This document shows, piece after piece, positions 1 to 6,502 of a stretch of 9,331 bases of DNA. Under the pieces are notes generated by a model. The model ran no database searches, was not told the origin of the DNA, and worked only from the letters and a program-made list of their open reading frames with translations. The translations under genes and the position numbers were made by a program. This DNA comes from DATBIO01 sp036556965 (lineage in GTDB: Bacteria; Acidobacteriota; Vicinamibacteria; Fen-336). The DNA lies in NCBI GenBank assembly GCA_036556965.1, contig DATBIO010000162.1, positions 1 through 9,331 on the forward strand, given 5' to 3'. Numbering within the stretch: the first letter of the stretch is position 1; each line of letters opens with the position of its first letter.

Positions 1-624
1 ATCACCTCGGAGACCCGCCTGCTCCTCTCCTACCTCGAGCGGCGGGTGCTGAGGGGGCTGGACCCGGAGACGCCACTCCACCAGATCTACGACTCCTTCG
101 TGTACTGCCTGCCCCTGGAGCTGAAGAAGGTCATCAGCACCGAGCTGCTCGACATCTCCGCGGCGCGCCAGGCGGACACCATCCGCGCGCGCGTGGAGAA
201 CAGCCACGGGATCCTGAAGGACTGCTTCCAACAGGCGGTGGTGCAGCTGGCCCAGGTCTTCGACCCCGCCGTGCTGGGGCGCGACATCTTCCCGGACTTC
301 ACCGCGCGCTACGAGCAGTCGGTGGAGCTGCGGGACAGCCTGGCCCGGCTCATCGCGGCGGTGGCCGCCTTCCAGGCCCGCAAGGACCAGGCCTCGGCCA
401 AGGCCATGAAGGACGAGATCTCGCTCTTCTACGACCACCAGATGAAGTTCCTCATGTACCGCGACTGGTCCGGGTTCGAGCTGTTCTTCATCGAGATCCT
501 CAAGTGCACCAGCCTGGGCGCCCTCGTCCACATCGCCCACCGCTTCGAGACCTTCCTCAACACCCTGCACCGGGAGGTGCAGAAGCGCTCCATCCTCCAG
601 TCCCTGGTGCCGAGACCCGTTTGA
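1..624 (+). CDS. Hypothetical helical protein, C-terminal part (5' end outside window)
   Basis: The reading frame is open from the first base and ends at TGA 622-624, giving 207 visible residues. The GTG at position 46 is an internal codon rather than a convincing start, because the preceding in-frame residues (ITSETRLLLSYLERRVL) are protein-like and continue the same helical pattern. I do not recognise the family. The visible part is almost entirely alpha-helical in character, with charged amphipathic stretches (for example around RLIAAVAAFQARKDQASAKAMKDE), no signal peptide and no membrane segment, so it is probably cytoplasmic. It contains several aromatic residues near the end (FELFFIEILKC) that could form a helical bundle core. 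It is followed by a 76-bp gap with a candidate promoter, so it probably belongs to a transcription unit entering from the left. That it is a real gene is well supported by amino-acid composition and codon use; its function is unknown. Confidence 0.8.
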   Translation: MTSETRLLLSYLERRVLRGLDPETPLHQIYDSFVYCLPLELKKVISTELLDISAARQADTIRARVENSHGILKDCFQQAVVQLAQVFDPAVLGRDIFPDFTARYEQSVELRDSLARLIAAVAAFQARKDQASAKAMKDEISLFYDHQMKFLMYRDWSGFELFFIEILKCTSLGALVHIAHRFETFLNTLHREVQKRSILQSLVPRPV

Positions 625-651
625 CGCCGGGGCGGCCGCGCGCGCCGTGGC

Positions 652-680
652 TTGACCCTCGGCGCGCCGGTACGTAGTCT
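652..680 (+). promoter_or_regulatory. Candidate sigma-70-type promoter for the membrane-protein pair
   Basis: TTGACC at 652-657 matches five of six positions of the housekeeping -35 hexamer. It is followed after 17 bp by TAGTCT at 675-680, a weak -10 (three of six). The predicted start of transcription is about 687, leaving a leader of roughly 14-32 nt before the TTG start codons at 701 or 719. The spacer contains a perfect 10-bp palindrome at 660-669. The position just upstream of a gene with no other visible signal supports it; the weak -10 limits confidence. Confidence 0.4.
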
Positions 681-700
681 CCGCTCCCTCGCGTGCCCCC

Positions 701-2605
701 TTGCCGCCGGCCTCCACGTTGAACGCGCGCCGCCGCGCCGTCGACCTGGCCGCGCTCGCGCTGGCCTGCGCCGCGGCGGCGGCGGGAGGCCTGGTGGGCG
801 CCCGCGGGCCACGCCGGCTGGTGGTGGACGTGGGGCCCAACGACGCCCCCTACGTCTCCGGCTTCGCCGGGCAGTACGAGATCGACGACGGCGTGCGCGG
901 CTGGCGCTGGAGCGGCTACGACGCGCGCGTGGCGCTGCCCCTCTCCCTGGACGGGCCGGTGGCCGCCTCCTGGCGCGCCGTGCGCGTGCTGCCGGAGACG
1001 GCGGTGGTCGACGTGAGCCTGGCCGGCCGGCCCCTGGACCGCTTCACCTGCCGCGGCGGCGCCCTCGTGGAGCGGCGGGCCGAAGCAACGCCGGGGGCCG
1101 GGGAGGCCGCCGCCCTCGCCTTCCACGTGGACTCGCACGACCGGCGCGGCCTCGGGCTGCGCTTCGACCGCGTGGCCTTCGAGCTGGGGCAGGGGGCGCG
1201 GGCGCGCGCGGCGGGGACGGCCCGGTGGCTGCCCATGGTCCTGGCCGGCGGCCTCTTCCTGGCCCTGCGCGTGGCCGGGCTGGGCGTCCTCCCCGCGCTG
1301 GGCCTGGCCCTGGCGGTGGGGGCGGGCGTGTCGTGGCGCTGGACGCGGGACCCGGTGGGCACGCTGCACGCGGTGGCGCGGCTGGCCGTGCCGGCGGCGG
1401 CCTCCACCCTGGCCTGCGCCGCCCTCATGCGGCGGCGTCCGCTGGGGCAGTGGGTGGTCGCGATCTTCGCCCTCGGCTACCTGGCCAAGGGCGTGGCCGT
1501 GTTCCAGCCGGCGTCGTTCTACCCGGACGTGCAGCAGCACCGGCGCTACCTGGTGGAGCTGCGTGACGCGCGCGGCGGACTCCGGGAGCGCGCGCGGACG
1601 GCGCAGGAGCGCCTGCACTGGGGCGAGCGCCAGGTGGGGGGGCAGACGCACGCCCTGCCCTACTCGCCGCTGTTCTACCTGCCCTTCGCGGCGCTGCCGC
1701 CGCGCTACGACCTGATCGAGGACGCGATGCGGCACGTCGCCCTCCTGGCGGCGGCGGCGGAGCCGGTGGCCGTGTACTTCCTGGGAGCGGCCGCGGCCGG
1801 GCCCGCCGCCGGCGCCCTCGCCGCCCTCCTGGCCGCGGTCTTCACGCCCCTGTACAGCCGGCTGCTCCTCGCCATGTGGCCCTCCGTGGCCGGCCACCTC
1901 CTCGACGTCCTCGCCGTGCTCGCCGCGCTGCGCTTCGTGCTCGCGCCCACCGGCCCCGCCCTCGCGCGTCTGGCCGCGGCCTCCCTGGGCGCGCTGCTCA
2001 CCTACATCGCCAGCCTGCTCAACCTCGGCGCCTTCCTCGCCGCGCTCGCCGCCCTGGAGCGGAAGCACGCGCCGTGCCTGCTGGGCGTGCTGCTGGTGGC
2101 CGCCGGCCTCACCGTGGCCGGCCTCTACGGCCCGTTCGCGGTCACCTTCGTGACCGAGGTCGTGCCCGCCCTGCCCGCGGCGGGCCCCGCGAAGGCCGCC
2201 GACGGCTCCTCCGCGGGGCTGGCCCACGCCCTCGCGCGCATCCCGCTCTTCTACGGGTGGGCCGTGCCCGCCCTGGCCGCGGCGGGCCTGGTGCTCCTCC
2301 ACCGGCGCCGCGCCCCCGGCGTCCGGCTGTTCGCGGCCTGGGCGCTGGCCTTCGCGGCCCTGGTGTTCCTGCGCGCCTTCGGCGCCGGCCTGTTCCGCGA
2401 CCTGAAGGAGATACTCTTCATCGGCCCCTGGATGGCGGTGCTGGCCGCGGTCGCCCTCGTCACGCTGGCCGAGCGCGGCCGCTCCGGCCGCGCGGCCGCG
2501 GTCCTGCTCGTGATGGGCCTGGTCCTGCACGAGGGCTGGCGCGGCCGGGACCTGCTGCGCGCGCACGCCTCGCCGGTGACCGCGGGCTGGCGGGAGACGC
2601 GGTGA
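701..2605 (+). CDS. Polytopic membrane protein with extracytoplasmic N-terminal domain, GT-C glycosyltransferase-like
   Basis: A 634-residue protein. The only ordinary start codons after the in-frame stop at 653-655 are TTG 701 and TTG 719; 719 would begin MNARRR directly before the first membrane segment, so either is possible, and neither has a Shine-Dalgarno sequence. Residues about 14-34 form a membrane anchor. Residues about 40-165 are a soluble, probably beta-rich domain (GPND at 45-48, then YEIDD and WRWSG), which should face outside the cytoplasm. From about residue 176 follow some dozen hydrophobic segments. A large hydrophilic loop around residues 270-345 carries D276 and H280 (YPDVQQH), resembling the acidic catalytic loop of GT-C glycosyltransferases that use lipid-phosphate sugar donors. 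That assignment rests on layout, not on a diagnostic motif. It overlaps the next gene by GTGA, so the two are probably co-translated and may work as a pair in cell-surface glycan assembly. Confidence 0.72.
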   Translation: MPPASTLNARRRAVDLAALALACAAAAAGGLVGARGPRRLVVDVGPNDAPYVSGFAGQYEIDDGVRGWRWSGYDARVALPLSLDGPVAASWRAVRVLPETAVVDVSLAGRPLDRFTCRGGALVERRAEATPGAGEAAALAFHVDSHDRRGLGLRFDRVAFELGQGARARAAGTARWLPMVLAGGLFLALRVAGLGVLPALGLALAVGAGVSWRWTRDPVGTLHAVARLAVPAAASTLACAALMRRRPLGQWVVAIFALGYLAKGVAVFQPASFYPDVQQHRRYLVELRDARGGLRERARTAQERLHWGERQVGGQTHALPYSPLFYLPFAALPPRYDLIEDAMRHVALLAAAAEPVAVYFLGAAAAGPAAGALAALLAAVFTPLYSRLLLAMWPSVAGHLLDVLAVLAALRFVLAPTGPALARLAAASLGALLTYIASLLNLGAFLAALAALERKHAPCLLGVLLVAAGLTVAGLYGPFAVTFVTEVVPALPAAGPAKAADGSSAGLAHALARIPLFYGWAVPALAAAGLVLLHRRRAPGVRLFAAWALAFAALVFLRAFGAGLFRDLKEILFIGPWMAVLAAVALVTLAERGRSGRAAAVLLVMGLVLHEGWRGRDLLRAHASPVTAGWRETR

Positions 2606-4233
2606 AGCCGCGTGCGGCGCTCGGCGTCCTGGCGGCCGCGGCGGTGGCGGACGCGCTGCTGCTGCGCTGGGTGGGCGTGACGTGGGGCGAGCAGCTCGTC
2701 TTCGCGGCGGTGGTGGCGCTCTGGGCCCTGGCCGGCGCCGCGCTGGTGCCGGCGGCCGTGGACCGCCTCACCCTCGCGGTGACGGCCACGGCGGCGGGCA
2801 TGAGCGTGCACATGGCCCTCGCCTTCGCCGCCTGCCAGGACGCGGTGGCCCGCGCGCTGGGCATCCCCGACGCCCGCGCCGCGGCCACCCTCTCCTTCGT
2901 CCTGCTCCTCCCGCTGGCCGTCCGGGGGACGGCGCGCCTGCGGAGGACCGCCCCCGGGCGCTGGACGGAGACGCCGGGCGCGGCCGTGCTCATCTTCGGC
3001 GCCGCCTCCCTGGTGGCCTGCCTGACCGCGTTCGGCTGGGTTGACCCGCAGTCCGCGGGGGAGGGGCTCGAGCACGTGCGCGAGCGCGTCCGCGAGGGGC
3101 GCTCCCTGCTCGCCGGCCCCGCCCCGGAGTGGGGCTCGCCCCAGGACCGCGGCGCCCATGCCTTCGGCTGGATGCACGAGCGGACGTTCCCGCGCGCCTT
3201 CGCGCGGCGCGAGTTCCGCCACCAGGGCGTGGAGGTGACGCTGGTCTCGGTGCTGTTCCTGGGCGGGCCGCACTCGCCGGCGCGCGCCGTGGCCGGCACC
3301 AAGCCGCTGAGCCTCCTCTGGCTCCTCCTGCTCGCCCTCGTGCTGCACGCGATGGCCCGCGACGTGGCCGGGGCCTCGGGGCGCGCGGCAGCCCTGGCCG
3401 GGCTGGGCGGCCTGCTCTTCGCGGCCCTGAACCCGTCCGCCTTCGTCGCTCCCGTCACCAGCTACCGCATCGCGCCCATCGCCGGGTCGCTGTACCACAA
3501 CCTCACGCAGCAGGCCTCCCTCGCCGCCGGCTTCGCCGGCCTCTACCTCGCCGCCCTCGGCCTCGCGCGCGGCGGGCGCCGGGCCTTCGCCGCGGGCTGC
3601 CTGCTCCTCGGCATCAGCGTCTTCTACAAGCCGTCGCTCTTCAGCGTGGCCGCCCCGGTGGTGGTGGGGGTCGCCCTGTGGGCGGCGCGGCGCGCGGGTG
3701 TGCGCACGGTGGCGCCCGGCCTCGCCCTCCTCGGCGGCGCCGCCGCCTTCTGGTACGGCTACCCGCGGCTGACCCACCTGGGCCGGCTGGGCGTGTCCGG
3801 GCGCGTCGCCTTCATGGACTACCAGCGCAACACCGACCTGTTCCTTCCCCTCCCGGGCGACGCGGCCACGGTGCTCCAGGTCCTCGTCCTCTCCTACGCG
3901 GTGTTCGTGCCCACGGCCCTGGCCGGCTTCCGCCGTCCGCGCGCCGCGGGCGCGACGTGGGCGCCCGACGCCGGGCGCGCGCTGATCCTGCTCGTGGGGC
4001 TGGCCGGCCTGCTGAGCGGCCACCTCATGGCCGAGCGCGGCTCCTGGGGCGGCTCGGGCCGCTTCATGTTCGGCTACGGGGCCGGCTACCTGCTCCTCCT
4101 GCCCCTGCTCGTGCGCTGGATCGAGCGCCTGCCGTCGAGGCCGTGGCGCGCGGTGGCGTGGACCTTGTACGCCGCCCACCTGCTGAGCGGCGCGTGGAAC
4201 CTGTGGGTCTTCGCATACTACGGACGCATCTGA
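2602..4233 (+). CDS. Polytopic membrane protein, partner of the upstream gene, function unknown
   Basis: A 543-residue protein starting at GTG 2602, which overlaps the upstream stop as GTGA; GGGAG at 2592-2596 is a reasonable ribosome-binding site five bases before it. This start is preferred because it yields a short basic N-terminus (VKPR) followed at once by a membrane segment. It has roughly eleven to thirteen hydrophobic segments. A hydrophilic loop at about residues 150-215 (from GWVDPQSAGEGLEHVRERV to the FRHQGVEV region) contains D, E and H residues and would be extracytoplasmic if the N-terminus is inside. The SYRIAPIAGSLYHNLTQQ stretch near residues 287-304 and FYKPSLFSV near 341-349 look like conserved loop and helix-end motifs. 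I do not recognise the family. The architecture resembles GT-C glycosyltransferases or flippase/polymerase-type proteins of surface polysaccharide pathways. The overlap suggests it is made in equal amounts with its neighbour. Confidence 0.72.
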   Translation: MKPRAALGVLAAAAVADALLLRWVGVTWGEQLVFAAVVALWALAGAALVPAAVDRLTLAVTATAAGMSVHMALAFAACQDAVARALGIPDARAAATLSFVLLLPLAVRGTARLRRTAPGRWTETPGAAVLIFGAASLVACLTAFGWVDPQSAGEGLEHVRERVREGRSLLAGPAPEWGSPQDRGAHAFGWMHERTFPRAFARREFRHQGVEVTLVSVLFLGGPHSPARAVAGTKPLSLLWLLLLALVLHAMARDVAGASGRAAALAGLGGLLFAALNPSAFVAPVTSYRIAPIAGSLYHNLTQQASLAAGFAGLYLAALGLARGGRRAFAAGCLLLGISVFYKPSLFSVAAPVVVGVALWAARRAGVRTVAPGLALLGGAAAFWYGYPRLTHLGRLGVSGRVAFMDYQRNTDLFLPLPGDAATVLQVLVLSYAVFVPTALAGFRRPRAAGATWAPDAGRALILLVGLAGLLSGHLMAERGSWGGSGRFMFGYGAGYLLLLPLLVRWIERLPSRPWRAVAWTLYAAHLLSGAWNLWVFAYYGRI

Positions 4234-4239
4234 CGCGGG

Positions 4240-4256
4240 CCCGGGGACCGTCCGGG
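4240..4256 (+). other. Small GC-rich inverted repeat between membrane gene and CRP-FHA gene
   Basis: CCCGG at 4240-4244 pairs with CCGGG at 4252-4256 around a 7-nt loop; a G-T pair may extend it. There is no T-run after it, so it is not a standard intrinsic terminator. It sits seven bases after the membrane-protein stop and could slow transcription, or bind a regulator in front of the next gene. In DNA this rich in G and C such a stem can occur by chance. Confidence 0.25.
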
Positions 4257-4262
4257 ATCTGG

Positions 4263-4268
4263 TACATT
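4263..4268 (+). promoter_or_regulatory. Possible -10 element for the CRP-FHA gene
   Basis: TACATT matches four of six positions of the -10 consensus and stands out in GC-rich sequence as part of a locally AT-richer patch (4262-4273). It would place the transcript start near 4275, about 15 nt before the ATG at 4290. No -35 hexamer is visible 16-18 bp upstream (CCCGGG lies there), so the promoter would be activator-dependent or served by another sigma factor. The gene may equally be read through from upstream. Confidence 0.25.
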
Positions 4269-4289
4269 CTTGAGCGGTAACGACCGGGG

Positions 4290-5084
4290 ATGAGCGCCGA
4301 CAAGAACCCTTTCGCGAAGTTCATCAAGCGCTTCACGAAAGGCACCGTCCTCTTCAACGAAGGCGAAGAGGGCGACGACATGTACATCGTGCAGTCCGGC
4401 CGCGTGGCCATCAAGAAGAGGCTCTCCGAGGGTGAAGCCGCCACCCTGGCCGTGCTCGAGAAGGGCGACTTCTTCGGCGAGATGGCCATCCTCGAGCGCC
4501 AGCCGCGCTCGGCCAGCGCGGAGCTGATGGAGGAAGGCGACCTGATCGTGATCCCCGGCGAGATGTTCGGGGACATGATCCGCTCCAACCCCGAGATCGC
4601 CGTGCGCATGCTGCGCAAGCAGTCCATCCGCCTGCGCGAGACCAACAAGCAGCTGGAGCAGGCGCTGCGCGGCGCCCCCGCGGCGCCCGTGCCCGAGCAG
4701 CGCGAGCCGGCCGCGGAAAACCAGGGCGGCGCCACCCTGCAGGCGGAGGCCAAGGCCTACCTGATCTGCACCTCCACCGGCAACGTGTTCCCCGTCTTCG
4801 GCAACGAGGCCCTGATCGGCCGCTTCGACTCCGTGACCGGCATGCGTCCCGACATCGACCTCACGAACGAGGACCAGAGCCGCAACGTCTCCCGGCGCCA
4901 CGCGCGCCTCGTGCTGCGCGAGGGACAGTTCTACGTGGCGGAGGAGATCGGCACCATGAACGGCACCTTCCTCAACGGCAAGAAGCTGGCCAACGGCGTG
5001 CTCACGCCGCTGCACGACGGCGACGAGATCACGCTGTGCCGCCTGAGCCTCAACTTCAAGCTGCCGCGCGCGGCCAGCCACTGA
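4290..5084 (+). CDS. Cyclic-nucleotide-binding domain / FHA domain fusion protein
   Basis: A 264-residue cytoplasmic signalling protein. Residues about 10-120 form a CRP/FNR-type cyclic-nucleotide-binding domain: the glycines at 18, 25, 37 and 59, and the phosphate-binding cassette FGEMAIL (62-68) followed by PRSASA (72-77), with E64 and R73 in the places that contact cyclic-nucleotide ribose and phosphate. A helix (about 101-127) and an Ala/Pro/Glu-rich linker (128-153) lead to an FHA domain (about 155-258) with the expected GR (177-178), SRRH (201-204), and N224-G225-T226 then N229-G230; this fold normally reads phospho-threonine. No helix-turn-helix follows, so it is unlikely to be a transcription factor; it probably couples a small-molecule signal to a Ser/Thr-kinase target. 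The ATG has only a weak GGGG upstream. Codon use is less extreme in GC than in the membrane genes. Domain calls are firm; ligand and partner are unknown. Confidence 0.92.
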   Translation: MSADKNPFAKFIKRFTKGTVLFNEGEEGDDMYIVQSGRVAIKKRLSEGEAATLAVLEKGDFFGEMAILERQPRSASAELMEEGDLIVIPGEMFGDMIRSNPEIAVRMLRKQSIRLRETNKQLEQALRGAPAAPVPEQREPAAENQGGATLQAEAKAYLICTSTGNVFPVFGNEALIGRFDSVTGMRPDIDLTNEDQSRNVSRRHARLVLREGQFYVAEEIGTMNGTFLNGKKLANGVLTPLHDGDEITLCRLSLNFKLPRAASH

Positions 5085-5100
5085 CCGCGCGGGTCACCCG

Positions 5101-6486
5101 CTGACGGCGATCCTCCCCGTCGTTCTCGCCGCCGCCCTGGGGGCGGAGGAGCGGCTGCCGCGGGGGTCGGTGGTCCCGCGGGTGGCCGCGCCGGGGGGCG
5201 AGGAGTACGCCCTCTACCTGCCCTCCGCCTACGACCCCGCGCGCCGCTGGCCCGTCATCTACCTGCTCGACGCGCGCGGGCGCGCTCTCACGCCGATGGA
5301 GCGCTTCCAGGCGGCGGCGGAGCGGTACGGCTACGTGCTGGCCAGCACCTACGGCTCGGCCAGCGACGTGCCCATGGAGGGCACGGTGCGCGCGCTGCAG
5401 GAGACCTGGAACGACACCCACCGCCGGCTCGCCCTCGACGAGCGGCGCGCGGCCCTGGCCGGCTTCTCGGGCACGGTGCGCGCGGCGTGCGTGGTGGCGG
5501 CCGCGGCCCCCGGCCACGCGCGCGCCGTCGTCGGCTCCGGCGGCGGCTTCCCCCTGGGCCAGGCGCCCACCGCGCGCACGCCGTTCGCGTTCTTCGGCGC
5601 GGCCGGGAACCGGGACTTCAACCACGGCGAGATGCAGCGCCTGGCCGACCAGCTCTCCTCCCTCGGCCTGCCGCACCGCAACGAGGTCTTCGAGGGCGGC
5701 CACCAGTGGCTCCCCGAGGCCCTGGCCCTGCGCGCCGTGGAGTGGCTGGAGCTGCTGGACATGCGCGCGGGGGCGCGCCCGCGCGACGAGGCGCTGATCG
5801 CCGCGCTGTGGGAGCGTGACGCGGGGGAGGCGCGCGCGGCGGCGGCGGGGGGCGACGCCTGGGAGGCGGAGCGCCGGTTCCGGGCCCTGGCCGCGGACTT
5901 CGACGGCCTGCGCGTCGTGGAGGGCGCGCGGGCGGAAGCGGCGGCCCTCGCGCGCTCGGAGGCGTGGAAGAAGGCCTCCCGCCGGCGCGCCGCGCGCCTG
6001 CGGCGCGAGGACGGCGAGCGCGCGCGCGCGCAAGCGGTGGTGGAGCGCGCGCTCCGCGAGGAGAGCGTGCCCATGGCGGCGGCGCGCCTGGCCAGCGACC
6101 TGCGCCTCGACACCATGAAGCGCCGCGCCGAGGCGCGTGACGACGAGGGCGACCTCCACGCCCGGGTCCTGGCCTGGCTCTCCGCCCAGACGGGGTTCTA
6201 CCTGCCGCGCCTCATGGCCGAACGCGGCGAGCACCGCAAGGCGGCCCTGCTCCTCGAGGTCGCCACGGTGCTGCGCCCGGAGTCCGCGGACCTGCGCTAC
6301 GAGCTGGCGGCGGCCCTGGCCCGCGACGGAAGCGAGAAGCGCGCGCTCGGCGAGCTGGAGCGCGCGGTGGAGATGGGCTTCGCCGACGCCGCGCGCCTGC
6401 GCGCGGACGAGGCCTTCGCGCGCCTGCGCGGAGGGGCCGCCTTCCAGCGGCTCCTCCAGGGGATCCCGCGAGCACGCGTCCCCTGA
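5101..6486 (+). CDS. Exported alpha/beta-hydrolase (esterase-like) with C-terminal TPR-like repeats; probable CTG start
   Basis: The hydrolase part begins with YALYLPSAYDPARRWPVIYL, typical of esterase/PHB-depolymerase-like and dienelactone-hydrolase-type folds. Counted from GTG 5170, the nucleophile is S100 in GFSGT, the acid is probably D149 (GNRDFNH) and the base H178 (EGGHQW). Residues about 210-345 are charged helices. The tail from about 350 to 432 (HRKAALLLEVATVLRP, then ERAVEMGFADAARLRADEAF) is TPR-like, ending in the pattern that closes many TPR arrays. No ATG, GTG or TTG lies between the stop at 5044-5046 and GTG 5170, yet the in-frame sequence from CTG 5101 reads LTAILPVVLAAALGAEE, a signal-peptide core, followed by LPRGSVVPRV that belongs to the mature domain. 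I therefore place the start at CTG 5101, 16 nt after the previous stop (461 residues); GTG 5170 would give 438 residues and a cytoplasmic enzyme. Substrate unknown, but an ester is likely. Confidence 0.82.
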   Translation: MTAILPVVLAAALGAEERLPRGSVVPRVAAPGGEEYALYLPSAYDPARRWPVIYLLDARGRALTPMERFQAAAERYGYVLASTYGSASDVPMEGTVRALQETWNDTHRRLALDERRAALAGFSGTVRAACVVAAAAPGHARAVVGSGGGFPLGQAPTARTPFAFFGAAGNRDFNHGEMQRLADQLSSLGLPHRNEVFEGGHQWLPEALALRAVEWLELLDMRAGARPRDEALIAALWERDAGEARAAAAGGDAWEAERRFRALAADFDGLRVVEGARAEAAALARSEAWKKASRRRAARLRREDGERARAQAVVERALREESVPMAAARLASDLRLDTMKRRAEARDDEGDLHARVLAWLSAQTGFYLPRLMAERGEHRKAALLLEVATVLRPESADLRYELAAALARDGSEKRALGELERAVEMGFADAARLRADEAFARLRGGAAFQRLLQGIPRARVP

Positions 6487-6502
6487 GGCGTCGGGCGCTC
6501 AG
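6483..6502. terminator. Inverted repeat spanning both stop codons of convergent genes (possible bidirectional terminator)
   Basis: CTGAG at 6483-6487 pairs with CTCAG at 6498-6502, with two further C-G pairs after a one-base bulge and a 5-nt loop. The left arm holds the TGA of the hydrolase gene and the right arm the reverse-complement TCA of the AlkZ-like gene. No T-run follows on either strand, so terminator activity is only a suggestion; the arms may simply be two stop codons in similar sequence. Confidence 0.3.

Noticed and set aside
631..650. GC-rich patch after gene 1 as a terminator
   Set aside because: No stable uninterrupted stem and no T-run could be found there.
557..2566. Long open frame on the minus strand (669 codons)
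   Set aside because: It mirrors the membrane-protein gene, is dominated by Gly, Arg, Gln, His and Glu in low-complexity runs, and crosses into gene 1. This is the usual antisense frame of GC-rich DNA.
2251..4179. Long open frame on the minus strand (642 codons)
   Set aside because: Same low-complexity composition, lying opposite the two membrane-protein genes, whose plus-strand translations show clear membrane segments.
4260..4275. Sigma-54-like site (TGGTAC then TTGAG)
   Set aside because: The -12 element lacks GC at the required distance: GG at 4261-4262 to GC at 4274-4275 is 11 bp instead of 10.
5487..6118. Two shorter plus-strand frames within the hydrolase gene
   Set aside because: Both are Arg/Ala/Gly-rich out-of-frame readings of the hydrolase sequence with no motif of their own.
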